A stretch of 64,000 nt of DNA from Granulicella sp. 5B5 (GTDB lineage: Bacteria > Acidobacteriota > Terriglobia > Terriglobales > Acidobacteriaceae), in NCBI RefSeq assembly GCF_014083945.1, contig NZ_CP046444.1:1116001-1180000 (forward strand). The letters run 5' to 3'. The position numbers and the translations under genes were made by a program. This document shows, piece after piece, positions 29,736 to 37,082 of this stretch. The notes below the pieces were generated by a model that worked only from the letters and a program-made list of their open reading frames with translations, did no database searches and was not told the origin of the DNA. Each line of letters begins with the position of its first letter. The stretch's first letter is position 1.

Positions 29736-31550
29736 ATGCGCAGCAGCAATCAACCGAGCCATCTCAAGCCGCTGCTCATCATCCCTTTCTTCCCCCTGCT
29801 CGTCCTTCATCCGCTCCTCGTGCACGGCATCTCCTGCGGGCAGGACCTCAGCTTCCACATCCAAAGCTGGCTCGACGCCGCAACACAACTCAGTCATTGG
29901 CAGTACCCACACTGGGCCTTCTCTCCCGCATGGAACGCCGGCGAGCCACGCTTCCTCTTCTACCCACCGCTCTCCTGGCTGCTCGGCGCGGGCCTCATCA
30001 GCATCTTCTCTCCGTCAGCCGCACCCATCGCCTACATCTATCTCTGCCTCTGCGCTGCAGGCTTTGCGATGCACCACCTCGCCCGCCACTACGTCTCACC
30101 GAACGCCGCCCTTCTTGCCGCAGCTTTCTATCTCGCAAACCCCTACCTCCTCTTCTGCGCCTTCGAGCGCACCGCCTTCGCCGAACTCCTCGCCGCAGCA
30201 TGGATACCTCTGCTTCTTCTCGCAGTCCTGCGCGAACGCCCCACCGTCCGCAGTATCGCAATCCCCATCGCCCTGCTCTGGCTCACCAACGCCCCCGCAG
30301 CCGTCATGGGCTGCTACACCTTCGCCCTGTTCGCAACGCTTCGCGTGGCCCTTTCTCTAATGCCTCAGCAGCCCGCGACCTCGGCGACAATCGGGTATCC
30401 CGAGGCTTCAGCCTCGGGTCTCATATCTCCCGCAGAGGAGAGGGGCTTTAGCCCCGGAGGTATGCACTCCCTCCGCCTCGCCGCCACCTACATCGCCGGC
30501 ACACTCCTCGGCCTCGCACTCCCCGCGTACTACCTCATCCCCGCCGCCTATGAGCGCCGCTACGTACAGATCGCCATGGCGATCATCCCCAGCCTGCGCG
30601 TACAGAACAACTTCCTCTTCACCCGCACCGCCGATGCCGCCCACAACGCCGTCAACCACACCGCCAGCTCTCTCGCGCTCACACTGCTACTCCTCACCCT
30701 CGCAACACTCATCGCACTCTTCGCGCTCCGCCGCAACACCACGTGGCACCTCATCTACCTCGCGATCACCACCCTTGCCATCGCACTTCTCCTCACGCCC
30801 ATCTCGCTCCAACTCTGGCTGCACCTGCCCAATCTCCAATACCTCCAATTCCCCTGGCGACTCCTCACCATCCTCTCCGCCATCCTCGCCTTCGCCCTCG
30901 CTCTTCTCCTCGACACAACCCCATTTATACCAACCAGGCACGCTCTATCCTCTATCCTCTATTCTCTATCCCCTGTCTTTCTCTGCCTCGCTCTCACCGT
31001 CATCGGCTACCGCCTTTACGCGCAGGTATGTGACCAGCCCGATCGCCCCACCACCATCGCCGCGCTTTACAACACCCACCACGGCGCCCCACCCACCGAC
31101 GAGTACACACCCACCGCCGCCGACAACGACGTCCTCCGCACCGACAACCCCGGCTACTGGCTCGCCTCTACTCGCAACGCGCCTGCATCCAACACCACAC
31201 CCACCGCCACCGAGCTCAACCCCTCCATCGACACCGACGACACGCCGATCCCCGAAGCGCAAACCCTTTCCACGCCCGCTCCCACACATCTCGTCCTACA
31301 TCTCTCGCATCCCCAGACGCTCATCCTCAACCTGCGCGACTACCCCTCCTGGCGCATCGTCCGCAACGGCCTCATGCTCGACGCCCGCCTACAACGGGAC
31401 GACGGCCTCCTCGCCGTCGCCCTCCCCGCAGGCGCTTCCACCCTCGACATCCGCTGGCATGACACCCCCGACCAGACGCTCGGCCTCATCCTCAGCCTCT
31501 GCGCCATGCTGCTCCTCGTCGTCTCTGCCTTCAGCAAAAACAGCGTCTAA
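29736..31550 (+). CDS. Multi-spanning membrane protein, PTPS-related/GT-C-like, with an embedded repeat
   Basis: Protein of 604 residues with about 10-12 membrane helices. The N-terminus HGISCGQDLSFHIQSW followed by HWAFSPAWNAGEPRFLFYPP fits the 6-pyruvoyl-tetrahydropterin-synthase-related (PF10131-type) membrane family, thought to be GT-C-like transferases. The C-terminal 130 residues are soluble and beta-rich. Two dispersed repeats are translated in frame: twin-hairpin R4 gives residues about 219-243 (GYPEASASGLISPAEERG), between helices, and a heptamer array gives about 403-414 in a helix. Substrate unknown. Confidence 0.7.
   Translation: MRSSNQPSHLKPLLIIPFFPLLVLHPLLVHGISCGQDLSFHIQSWLDAATQLSHWQYPHWAFSPAWNAGEPRFLFYPPLSWLLGAGLISIFSPSAAPIAYIYLCLCAAGFAMHHLARHYVSPNAALLAAAFYLANPYLLFCAFERTAFAELLAAAWIPLLLLAVLRERPTVRSIAIPIALLWLTNAPAAVMGCYTFALFATLRVALSLMPQQPATSATIGYPEASASGLISPAEERGFSPGGMHSLRLAATYIAGTLLGLALPAYYLIPAAYERRYVQIAMAIIPSLRVQNNFLFTRTADAAHNAVNHTASSLALTLLLLTLATLIALFALRRNTTWHLIYLAITTLAIALLLTPISLQLWLHLPNLQYLQFPWRLLTILSAILAFALALLLDTTPFIPTRHALSSILYSLSPVFLCLALTVIGYRLYAQVCDQPDRPTTIAALYNTHHGAPPTDEYTPTAADNDVLRTDNPGYWLASTRNAPASNTTPTATELNPSIDTDDTPIPEAQTLSTPAPTHLVLHLSHPQTLILNLRDYPSWRIVRNGLMLDARLQRDDGLLAVALPAGASTLDIRWHDTPDQTLGLILSLCAMLLLVVSAFSKNSV
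30392..30466 (+). repeat. Twin-hairpin element R4 inside a coding region
   Basis: CCCGAGGC-TTCA-GCCTCGGG (30399-30418) and GGGGCT-TT-AGCCCC (30442-30455). The length keeps the host frame open. Confidence 0.92.
30944..30978 (+). repeat. Heptamer array 5 inside a coding region
   Basis: TCTATCC TCTATCC TCTATTC TCTATCC CCTG, translated as part of a membrane helix (ALSSILYSLSPVF). Confidence 0.75.
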
Positions 31551-31600
31551 GCCACACCGAAGGTGCATACCCGGCGCTCGCGTAGAATGAGCAAAGCGCA

Positions 31601-32551
31601 ATGTCTACCGACGTCCAATCCCTCCTCAAGTCCGGCGTAGCCCTCACCGATGCAGCCCTCGAGCGTCTGCTCCCCTCTGCCACCACCCCGCCACACAGCA
31701 TCCACCGGGCTATGCGCCACTCGACGTTTGCAGGTGGAAAGCGTCTCCGCCCCATCCTCTGCATCGAAGCCGCGCGCATGATCGCCGGCGCACTGCCCGA
31801 CGGCGCCGTAGACCTCGGCTGCGCCCTCGAGATGGTGCACACCTACTCCCTCATCCACGACGACCTGCCCGCACTCGACAACGACGATCTCCGCCGCGGC
31901 CAGCCCACCTGCCACGTCGCCTTCGGAGAAGCCATCGCCATCCTCGCCGGCGACGCCCTCCAAACCCTCGCCTTCCAGACCATCGCCGCACTCCCCGCAC
32001 CGCCCGCCACCGTCGTCGCCGTCCTGCATGACTTCGCCCTCGCCATCGGCACCGGCGTCGGCCCTGTTCCCGGCTCTGGCCTCCCCGGCGAGCTTCCACC
32101 CGGCATGATCGGCGGCCAAGTCATGGACATCGAAGGCGAAGGCCACAAGCCCACCGCCGAACTCGTCGAGCGCATCCACCGCGCCAAGACCGGCGCGCTC
32201 ATCACCACCTCCATCGTCACCGGCGGTCTGCTCGGTCTCGGCGCAAAGCCCGCGCACAATCACACTGACGTCATCGCACGCCTCCGCACCTTCGGCGAAA
32301 AAGCCGGCCTCGCCTTCCAGATCGTCGACGACATCCTCGACATGACACAGTCCTCCGAGCAGCTCGGCAAGACCGCCGGCAAAGACACAGCAACTGACAA
32401 AGCCACCTGGCCCGCCGTCTACGGCATCAAGCAGTCGAAGAAGGACGCCTCTGAGCTCATCGCCGACGCCTTCGCCGCGCTCGCCCCCTTCGGCGACTCC
32501 GCCGCGCCGCTCAAAGCCCTCGCCCAGTACCTCACCGACCGCACCCACTGA
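31601..32551 (+). CDS. ispA: Trans-prenyl diphosphate synthase (farnesyl/geranylgeranyl type)
   Basis: Head-to-tail condensation of isopentenyl diphosphate with allylic diphosphates, giving FPP or GGPP for UppS, quinones and others. The 316-residue protein has the FARM motif in DDLPALDNDDLRRGQP (about residues 86-101), the K-R-L-R-P near the N-terminus (GGKRLRPILC), GGQVMDIEGEG, and the second Asp motif IVDDILD. This is the IspA/CrtE-like short-chain class. The exact chain length cannot be called. With dxs, dxr and uppS in this window, it completes much of the C55 lipid supply. Confidence 0.92.
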   Translation: MSTDVQSLLKSGVALTDAALERLLPSATTPPHSIHRAMRHSTFAGGKRLRPILCIEAARMIAGALPDGAVDLGCALEMVHTYSLIHDDLPALDNDDLRRGQPTCHVAFGEAIAILAGDALQTLAFQTIAALPAPPATVVAVLHDFALAIGTGVGPVPGSGLPGELPPGMIGGQVMDIEGEGHKPTAELVERIHRAKTGALITTSIVTGGLLGLGAKPAHNHTDVIARLRTFGEKAGLAFQIVDDILDMTQSSEQLGKTAGKDTATDKATWPAVYGIKQSKKDASELIADAFAALAPFGDSAAPLKALAQYLTDRTH

Positions 32552-32562
32552 TAGCAAACACT

Positions 32563-32967
32563 ATGCCTCTCAAGCCCCGCCACTTCGTCCTCATCGCCGT
32601 CATCATCGGCCTCTTCGCCTTCAACCTTTGGCGTAACCGCCATCGCGTATCGCCCACTGCTGGCCCCGCCGCGGTCGTCACCACCACACACCCTGTCCCT
32701 GTGCAGTCCCCTGCGTGGTCGGCCTTCGATCATGCAGCCGGCCTCCGCGATGCCGCAGCCGATATATTCGACCCCGCCCTCAAAACATTTGACGACCAGG
32801 TCGCCGCCACCCACGACGCCACCGTCGAAGACCTCAAGGGCTGCCGCACCTGGCTCGTCTTCTACCGCCAGGGCATCAACCATCCGTCTACCGACACCCA
32901 GTGGAAGGACCGCAGCGATCGCCACCTCAATGGCTGCGTCAAGTTCCACCTTGACACCACCTCCTAG
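32563..32967 (+). CDS. Hypothetical membrane-anchored protein
   Basis: Protein of 134 residues with one N-terminal membrane helix (HFVLIAVIIGLFAFNLW) followed by a basic stop-transfer RNRHR and a soluble domain outside (WSAFDHAAGLRDAA, DDQVAATHDATVED, CRTWLVFYRQGIN, two Cys). I do not recognise the family. It lies 11 bases after ispA and 4 bases before the DUF59-like gene, so the three are probably one operon. Confidence 0.6.
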   Translation: MPLKPRHFVLIAVIIGLFAFNLWRNRHRVSPTAGPAAVVTTTHPVPVQSPAWSAFDHAAGLRDAAADIFDPALKTFDDQVAATHDATVEDLKGCRTWLVFYRQGINHPSTDTQWKDRSDRHLNGCVKFHLDTTS

Positions 32968-32971
32968 CTCG

Positions 32972-33270
32972 ATGACCCACGCCGACCTCCTCGCCGCACT
33001 CCGCGACTGCTACGCCCCGCCCGCACAGCGCAACATCGTCGACGCCGGCCTGCTCAAATCCGCTTCCCTCACGCTCGACACCGAAGCCCCCGGCTACAAA
33101 ATTCCCGGCGTACCGCCACGCTACCTCGCCACTCTCACACTCCACGCCCCGGCCTCGACGACGCCGCCAACACACAGCTCACCGCCCAGATCGAAAACCG
33201 CCTCCTCGGCCTGCCCCCCATCTCCCGCGTCGACATCACGCTCCTCCCAGCCCTCTTCCCCATCCTGTAA
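32972..33270 (+). pseudogene. DUF59/MIP18-like protein, frameshifted
   Basis: Begins MTHADLLAALRDCYAPP and continues NIVDAGLLKSASLTL and IPGVPPRYLATLTLHA, the pattern of DUF59 proteins (SufT/PaaD relatives) that help in iron-sulfur cluster maturation. After LHA the family-like continuation PGLDDAANTQLTAQIENRLL, ending with stop 33268-33270, is in another frame. Reading through needs one extra base in the CCCC run at 33147-33150. Without it the frame runs on through repeat R5 into the methyltransferase. Either a single-base deletion or a sequencing error. Confidence 0.65.
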
Positions 33271-33285
33271 CCTCGCTGCGCTTCT

Positions 33286-33358
33286 AGGTACCCCGAGCCT
33301 TCAGGCTCGGGTCTCATATCCCCTCAGAAAAGAAGGGGCTTTAGCCCCTGGGGTATGC
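33286..33358 (+). repeat. Twin-hairpin element R5
   Basis: CCCGAGCC-TTCA-GGCTCGGG (33292-33311) and GGGGCT-TT-AGCCCC (33335-33348), between the DUF59-like gene and the methyltransferase. Confidence 0.92.
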
Positions 33359-33379
33359 TCTCCCCAGACGACAAGCAAG

Positions 33380-34126
33380 ATGCCCAGCAAGAAACTCCAA
33401 ACCGCCATCCACCCCCGCGAAGCCGTCATTCATCCTTTTGACCAGCTCCACGGCACCGACACCTCCGGCCTCATCGCTGGCGACATCATCGCCCGCGGCA
33501 CCGGCGTCCCCGTCGAAGAACTCACCGCCTACTACGGCATCGCACCCAGCATCCTCCACCGCCTGCTCGACCACTGGCTGCAGCGCACCGCTCCTCTCGC
33601 GCCCATCAGCCGCACCGTCTTCCTCGACGTAGGCGCCGGTAAAGGCCGCGCCATGCTGCTCGCCTCACAGTATCCTTTCCTCCGCATCGAAGGCGTCGAA
33701 CTCAACGCCACACTCGCCGGCGTCGCCCACAACAACATCGCCCTCTGGCAGAACGACATCACCAGCGAAGCCCTCGCGCCCATCGCGCTTCACCACGCCG
33801 ACGCCACCAAACACACGCTCCCCCCTGAAGCCACACTCGCCTTCCTCTTCCACCCCTTCGAGCTCCCCATCCTCCGCCGCTTCCTCCGCCACGTCGAAAC
33901 CTCACTCGCCCATAACCCGCGTCCCTTCGATCTCCTCTACGCCAACGCCGAGCACGGCTCCCTCCTCGACCGCCACCCCGCCTTCACCCGCCTCTGGATC
34001 GGCTCCGTCGCCATGACCCCCGACGACCACCTCGCCGACCTCGCCGCCATCGCCCAGCAGAAGGAATATGGATCGACAGGCGACGAACTTTGCGCCATCT
34101 ACCGCTTCACCGGCCGAGGCGCTTAA
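33380..34126 (+). CDS. Class I SAM-dependent methyltransferase
   Basis: Protein of 248 residues from ATG 33380 (MPSKKLQTAI). The Rossmann SAM-binding motif I is FLDVGAGKGRAMLLAS (about residues 79-94) and motif II is IEGVELNA, followed by HHADATKHTLPP (motif III) and LAFLFHPFELPIL, the D/N-P-P position being FHPFE. The fold is secure but the acceptor is not. An N-terminal helical segment (HPFDQLHGTDTSGLIAG) is characteristic of a group of Acidobacteriota methyltransferases of unknown target. Upstream frame extension is translated repeat. Confidence 0.78.
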   Translation: MPSKKLQTAIHPREAVIHPFDQLHGTDTSGLIAGDIIARGTGVPVEELTAYYGIAPSILHRLLDHWLQRTAPLAPISRTVFLDVGAGKGRAMLLASQYPFLRIEGVELNATLAGVAHNNIALWQNDITSEALAPIALHHADATKHTLPPEATLAFLFHPFELPILRRFLRHVETSLAHNPRPFDLLYANAEHGSLLDRHPAFTRLWIGSVAMTPDDHLADLAAIAQQKEYGSTGDELCAIYRFTGRGA

Positions 34127-34319
34127 TTCACTCCTGAAATTCAGTTACAAACTTTTACGCAATTTCCTGGAACGAAATCATCCGTACCGCCGTATTCCTA
34201 CCAGACGATGTTTGAACCGCTCTTTTCCCAACAAACAGAGAGTCAAGTTCGAATAACGAACGATACGGTCGATAAAAGATTGCATCCAACGGAACCTTTC
34301 AGCGATCCTATCCGTAGTA

Positions 34320-34545
34320 GATGAAGTAGAGTTTGCCAAACTGTTTGGCACGCCGGCGCCCCCAACCTAGGAGAGAGCGCCAGCAAACGGGACCCGGAAC
34401 GGGCCCAGATACAGATCCCGGCGAATGTGACGGCTGAGTCAAGATCTCAACACCGCCTGCGCCGAAATCAGACCCCTAACCCCCGTACATCGGGCACGGC
34501 GCCGCACCCGGGCTACCCGGCCGCGTGCGCCCTAGGAGAAACACT
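34320..34545 (+). ncRNA. Putative structured leader RNA upstream of a 33-codon ORF
   Basis: No long ORF covers 34127-34718. Within it, 34320-34545 shows stacked inverted repeats: TGCCAAA-CTG-TTTGGCA (34334-34350), GGCGC / GCGCC around 34355-34381, CGGGA / TCCCG around 34389-34420 with inner CCCG-GAA-CGGG, and a GC-rich hairpin (about 34503-34529) just before the Shine-Dalgarno AGGAGA. CCTAGGAGA occurs twice, at 34366 and 34531. I could not match TPP, cobalamin, c-di-GMP, c-di-AMP, ZTP or fluoride consensus by eye. The stretch 34127-34319 is AT-richer and holds no gene I can see; it may contain the promoter (TTGCAT near 34281). Confidence 0.5.
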
Positions 34546-34647
34546 ATGTACCTCGCATTGATTGCTACCGTCTTCGCTTCAACAGTTTTTGTGCCAGCTT
34601 TCATCGGCATCCGCGCCCGCACCAACAGCAACTGGCGCTCCCTGTAA
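34546..34647 (+). CDS. 33-residue single-helix micro-protein
   Basis: ATG 34546 follows AGGAGA by six bases and the ORF ends at TAA 34645-34647. The product begins MYLALIATVFASTVFVPAFI and ends with a basic tail (GIRARTNSNWRSL), so it would be one membrane helix with a positive C-terminus. A good terminator follows within 30 bases, making leader, ORF and terminator a self-contained transcription unit. Codon use is less C-biased than neighbours. Not recognisably KdpF or any known small protein. It could also be a leader peptide. Confidence 0.6.
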   Translation: MYLALIATVFASTVFVPAFIGIRARTNSNWRSL

Positions 34648-34673
34648 GCCAAGCCGTACTACCTAAAAGTGCA

Positions 34674-34704
34674 GGCCGCGATCACTCGCGGCCTTTCGCT
34701 TTTC
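34674..34704 (+). terminator. Rho-independent terminator after the micro-ORF
   Basis: Stem GGCCGCG-ATCACT-CGCGGCC (34674-34693) followed by TTTCGCTTTT. Confidence 0.85.
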
Positions 34705-34718
34705 TACCAGCTTTACTT

Positions 34719-35171
34719 CTATCGATCTCTCCAGTTCACCAGCAGCAGCCGCTCGTTCTCCACCTCGCCCTGCGATATGGAAACCTCCGCATCCGCACGT
34801 TCCATCACGCTCGCGAACTTATCGCCCCATTCCACCATCACCAGGGCATCAGGGGCATCGGCCATCTCCCACAGCCCCACCGTCTCCAGTTCGGTCTCGT
34901 TCTCCAACCGATACAGATCCAGGTGAATCAGCCGCGTCTTGCGCCCCTTGTACTCATGCACCAGAGTGAACGTCGGGCTCGTCACCTCATCGGCATTGGC
35001 ACCCAACGCAGCCGCCATACCACGAACCAGCGTCGTCTTGCCCATCCCCAGCTCGCCGCGCAGCACCACCAGCTTCGGAGCCACCAGCAACTCAGTCATC
35101 ATCTCGCCCAGCGCCAGCGTGCCGTTCTCACTGCGCGTCCGCAGCCGCTTCTCCCGTGTCCACTCTCTCAT
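34719..35171 (-). CDS. tsaE: tRNA threonylcarbamoyladenosine biosynthesis ATPase TsaE
   Basis: P-loop ATPase working with TsaB/TsaD in making t6A37 in tRNAs. From ATG 35171 (MREWTREKRL) it has 150 residues, the family norm. LRGELGMGKTTLVRGMAAALG is the Walker A region, followed by VTSPTFTLVHEY, LIHLDLYRLE and the C-terminal MVEWGDKF, all family blocks. In-frame codons upstream to 35243 are translated repeat A and are excluded. The next gene downstream on the minus strand is far off; upstream is the NAD(P)HX repair gene, a pairing common in bacteria. Confidence 0.92.
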   Translation of the reverse strand: MREWTREKRLRTRSENGTLALGEMMTELLVAPKLVVLRGELGMGKTTLVRGMAAALGANADEVTSPTFTLVHEYKGRKTRLIHLDLYRLENETELETVGLWEMADAPDALVMVEWGDKFASVMERADAEVSISQGEVENERLLLVNWRDR

Positions 35172-35195
35172 CGCATATCCCTTACAACAATTGTC

Positions 35196-35241
35196 TGTCA
35201 TCTCGACCGGAGCGCGCAGCGCGGAGCGGAGAGATCCCCGC
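35196..35241 (+). repeat. Dispersed repeat family A, copy 2
   Basis: TGTCATCTCGACCGGAG arm, a GCGCGCAGCGCGG core and GAGCGGAGAGATCCCC right arm; between tsaE and the NAD(P)HX repair gene. Confidence 0.78.
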
Positions 35242-35271
35242 ATTTGTCTTTTGCTTGGATTGCCTGGAATA

Positions 35272-36960
35272 TTACCGCGCCGCCGCCCCCACCACCCACG
35301 TCAGCCCGTCCTCATCGCGCACCCGCGAACGGAACGCATCGCAAAGATGCCCCACCGTATCGGTCGCGAGCACCGTATGCTCATCCTGCTTCACCGCCGC
35401 AAAGTCTCCGGCGAGCCCATGCAGAAACACCGCCGCCTCCACTGCCTGCGCAACATCTTCCGCCTTGCCGCTCCGCGCATACTGCGCCAGCATCGCAGCA
35501 ACGATCCCCGTCAGCACATCGCCGCTGCCGCCCTTGGCCATCGCCGGGTTCCCCGTCGTGTTCACACCCACGCGGCCATCCGGATGCGCAATCAGCGTCC
35601 GCCATCCCTTCAGCACCAGCGTCACGCCATACTCGGTGGCGAACCGCCGTGCCAACCCCACACGATCGGCTTCGACCTCCTTCACCGTCATCCCCACCAG
35701 CCGCGCCATCTCACCCGGATGCGGCGTCAGCACCACCGTCTTTTCCTTCGCGGCCTCTTTCAGCGCATCCGCGCGCCCCGCAAACGCATTCAACGCATCT
35801 GCATCGATCACCATCGACAGCGTCACTTGTTCCACAAACCGCCGCACAAACTCCGGAGTCGTCCCCACCTGCCCCAACCCCGGCCCAATCGCAACCACCG
35901 AGATCCCCTTCAGCAGCTCCGGCAGTTGCTTCTCGCTCAGGTGATCCAGCGCAATGCCACCAAGTTCGTTCCCTACTCCCTGCTCCCTACTCCCCACTCC
36001 CTGCTCCTGCAGCGGCGTCAGCATCAGCTCCGGAGCCACCGCAGCCACCGTCGCCAGCACCTCCTGCGGCACCGCCGCCGTCACCAGCCCGGCGCCCGCA
36101 CGCATCGCAGCCAGGCTAGCCATCGAAGGCGCACCCGCCTTGCCCAGCGCCCCACCCATCAGCAGCACATGCCCAAACGTTCCTTTGTTGCTGTTGATGG
36201 CTCGCGGAGTCTCCGTCACACTCTTCGCCGTCCCCGCCCAGTGCAGCCCCGTCCCACTCACGACCGCGCTCTTCGGTGTTCCGATCCCCGCCACCACAAC
36301 CGGCCCAAAAACCCTGTCGCCCGTCATCTGCCCAAACACATGCGCCAGCTTCGGGGCCGCAAACGTCACCACGGCATCCGCACGAAACGCGCCTTCGACC
36401 GTCGGCGTCACAGCATCGGCATCCCACCCGCTCGGCACATCTACCGCCACTACCGGTGCCACCATCTTCCCGATCAGCCCTCCCGCCGTCGCCGCCAGCC
36501 CGCGCAGTGGAGGAGTAAAGCCCGTCCCCACAATCGCATCCACGACCAGCCCCGCACCCTGCATCCCTGCCTGCAGCTGCTCCTCGTCCCACACCTCGCG
36601 CACCTCCATCCTCCCCCCGGAGTACCCAGCCTCGCTGCCCGCCGCATGCAGCCCCATCGCCGTAATCACCGCCGCGGCGAACGCCTTCACCGGCTCGCCC
36701 TTCAGTTCATTCGCCGCGCCCAGCAGCAACACGCGCACATTGCGCCCGCCCTCGGCCATATACCGGGCAGCCACCAGTCCATCCCCACCGTTGTTGCCCT
36801 TGCCGCACAGCACCACCACAAGCCCTGCGCCGCCAAACCGCCGCAGGCAGAACCGCGCCACCGCCGCGCCAGCGTTCTCCATCAACACAGAGACGGATAC
36901 ACCCGCTTCTACCGAGCGCCGGTCCGCCGCTCCCATCTCTGCTGCCGTCAGAATCTTCAT
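35272..36960 (-). CDS. nnr: Bifunctional NAD(P)H-hydrate epimerase / dehydratase
   Basis: Repairs hydrated NADH and NADPH. The N-terminal YjeF epimerase domain (about 1-215) shows GNNGGDGLVAARY and the VDVPSGWDAD segment. The C-terminal ribokinase-like dehydratase (about 230-560) shows GHVLLMGGALGKAGAPSMAS, GPGLG, VLTPHPGEMARL and AKGGSGDVLTGI. A heptamer array is translated in frame at about residues 318-331 (QEQGVGSREQGVGNE), inserted between PLQ and the GIALDHLSEKQLPEL region. The reading frame survives because three 7-base units make 21 bases. Confidence 0.93.
   Translation of the reverse strand: MKILTAAEMGAADRRSVEAGVSVSVLMENAGAAVARFCLRRFGGAGLVVVLCGKGNNGGDGLVAARYMAEGGRNVRVLLLGAANELKGEPVKAFAAAVITAMGLHAAGSEAGYSGGRMEVREVWDEEQLQAGMQGAGLVVDAIVGTGFTPPLRGLAATAGGLIGKMVAPVVAVDVPSGWDADAVTPTVEGAFRADAVVTFAAPKLAHVFGQMTGDRVFGPVVVAGIGTPKSAVVSGTGLHWAGTAKSVTETPRAINSNKGTFGHVLLMGGALGKAGAPSMASLAAMRAGAGLVTAAVPQEVLATVAAVAPELMLTPLQEQGVGSREQGVGNELGGIALDHLSEKQLPELLKGISVVAIGPGLGQVGTTPEFVRRFVEQVTLSMVIDADALNAFAGRADALKEAAKEKTVVLTPHPGEMARLVGMTVKEVEADRVGLARRFATEYGVTLVLKGWRTLIAHPDGRVGVNTTGNPAMAKGGSGDVLTGIVAAMLAQYARSGKAEDVAQAVEAAVFLHGLAGDFAAVKQDEHTVLATDTVGHLCDAFRSRVRDEDGLTWVVGAAAR
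35968..36008 (+). repeat. Heptamer array 6 inside the NAD(P)HX repair gene
   Basis: TTCCC TACTCCC TGCTCCC TACTCCC CACTCCC TGCTCCT. On the coding strand this gives a seven-residue repeat of the type QGVGSRE. Confidence 0.9.
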
Positions 36961-37082
36961 TGCACACCTGTATCTATTCTTTCAGATGCTGAAACGGCGC
37001 CTCACAGACAATCGTCGCAGGCTGCAACAGTCGGCAGTCTGTTTCCGTCTTTCGTACCCACCCATCTGTCAGAAAAAAGAAA

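Noticed and set aside
32732-34126. Single 464-codon gene fusing a DUF59-like part to a methyltransferase
   Set aside because: The middle is out-of-frame DUF59 sequence and a translated intergenic repeat; two separate genes with a frameshift explain it better.
34240-34262. GTTCGAATA resembling a tRNA T-loop
   Set aside because: No matching acceptor stem, anticodon arm or CCA context around it.
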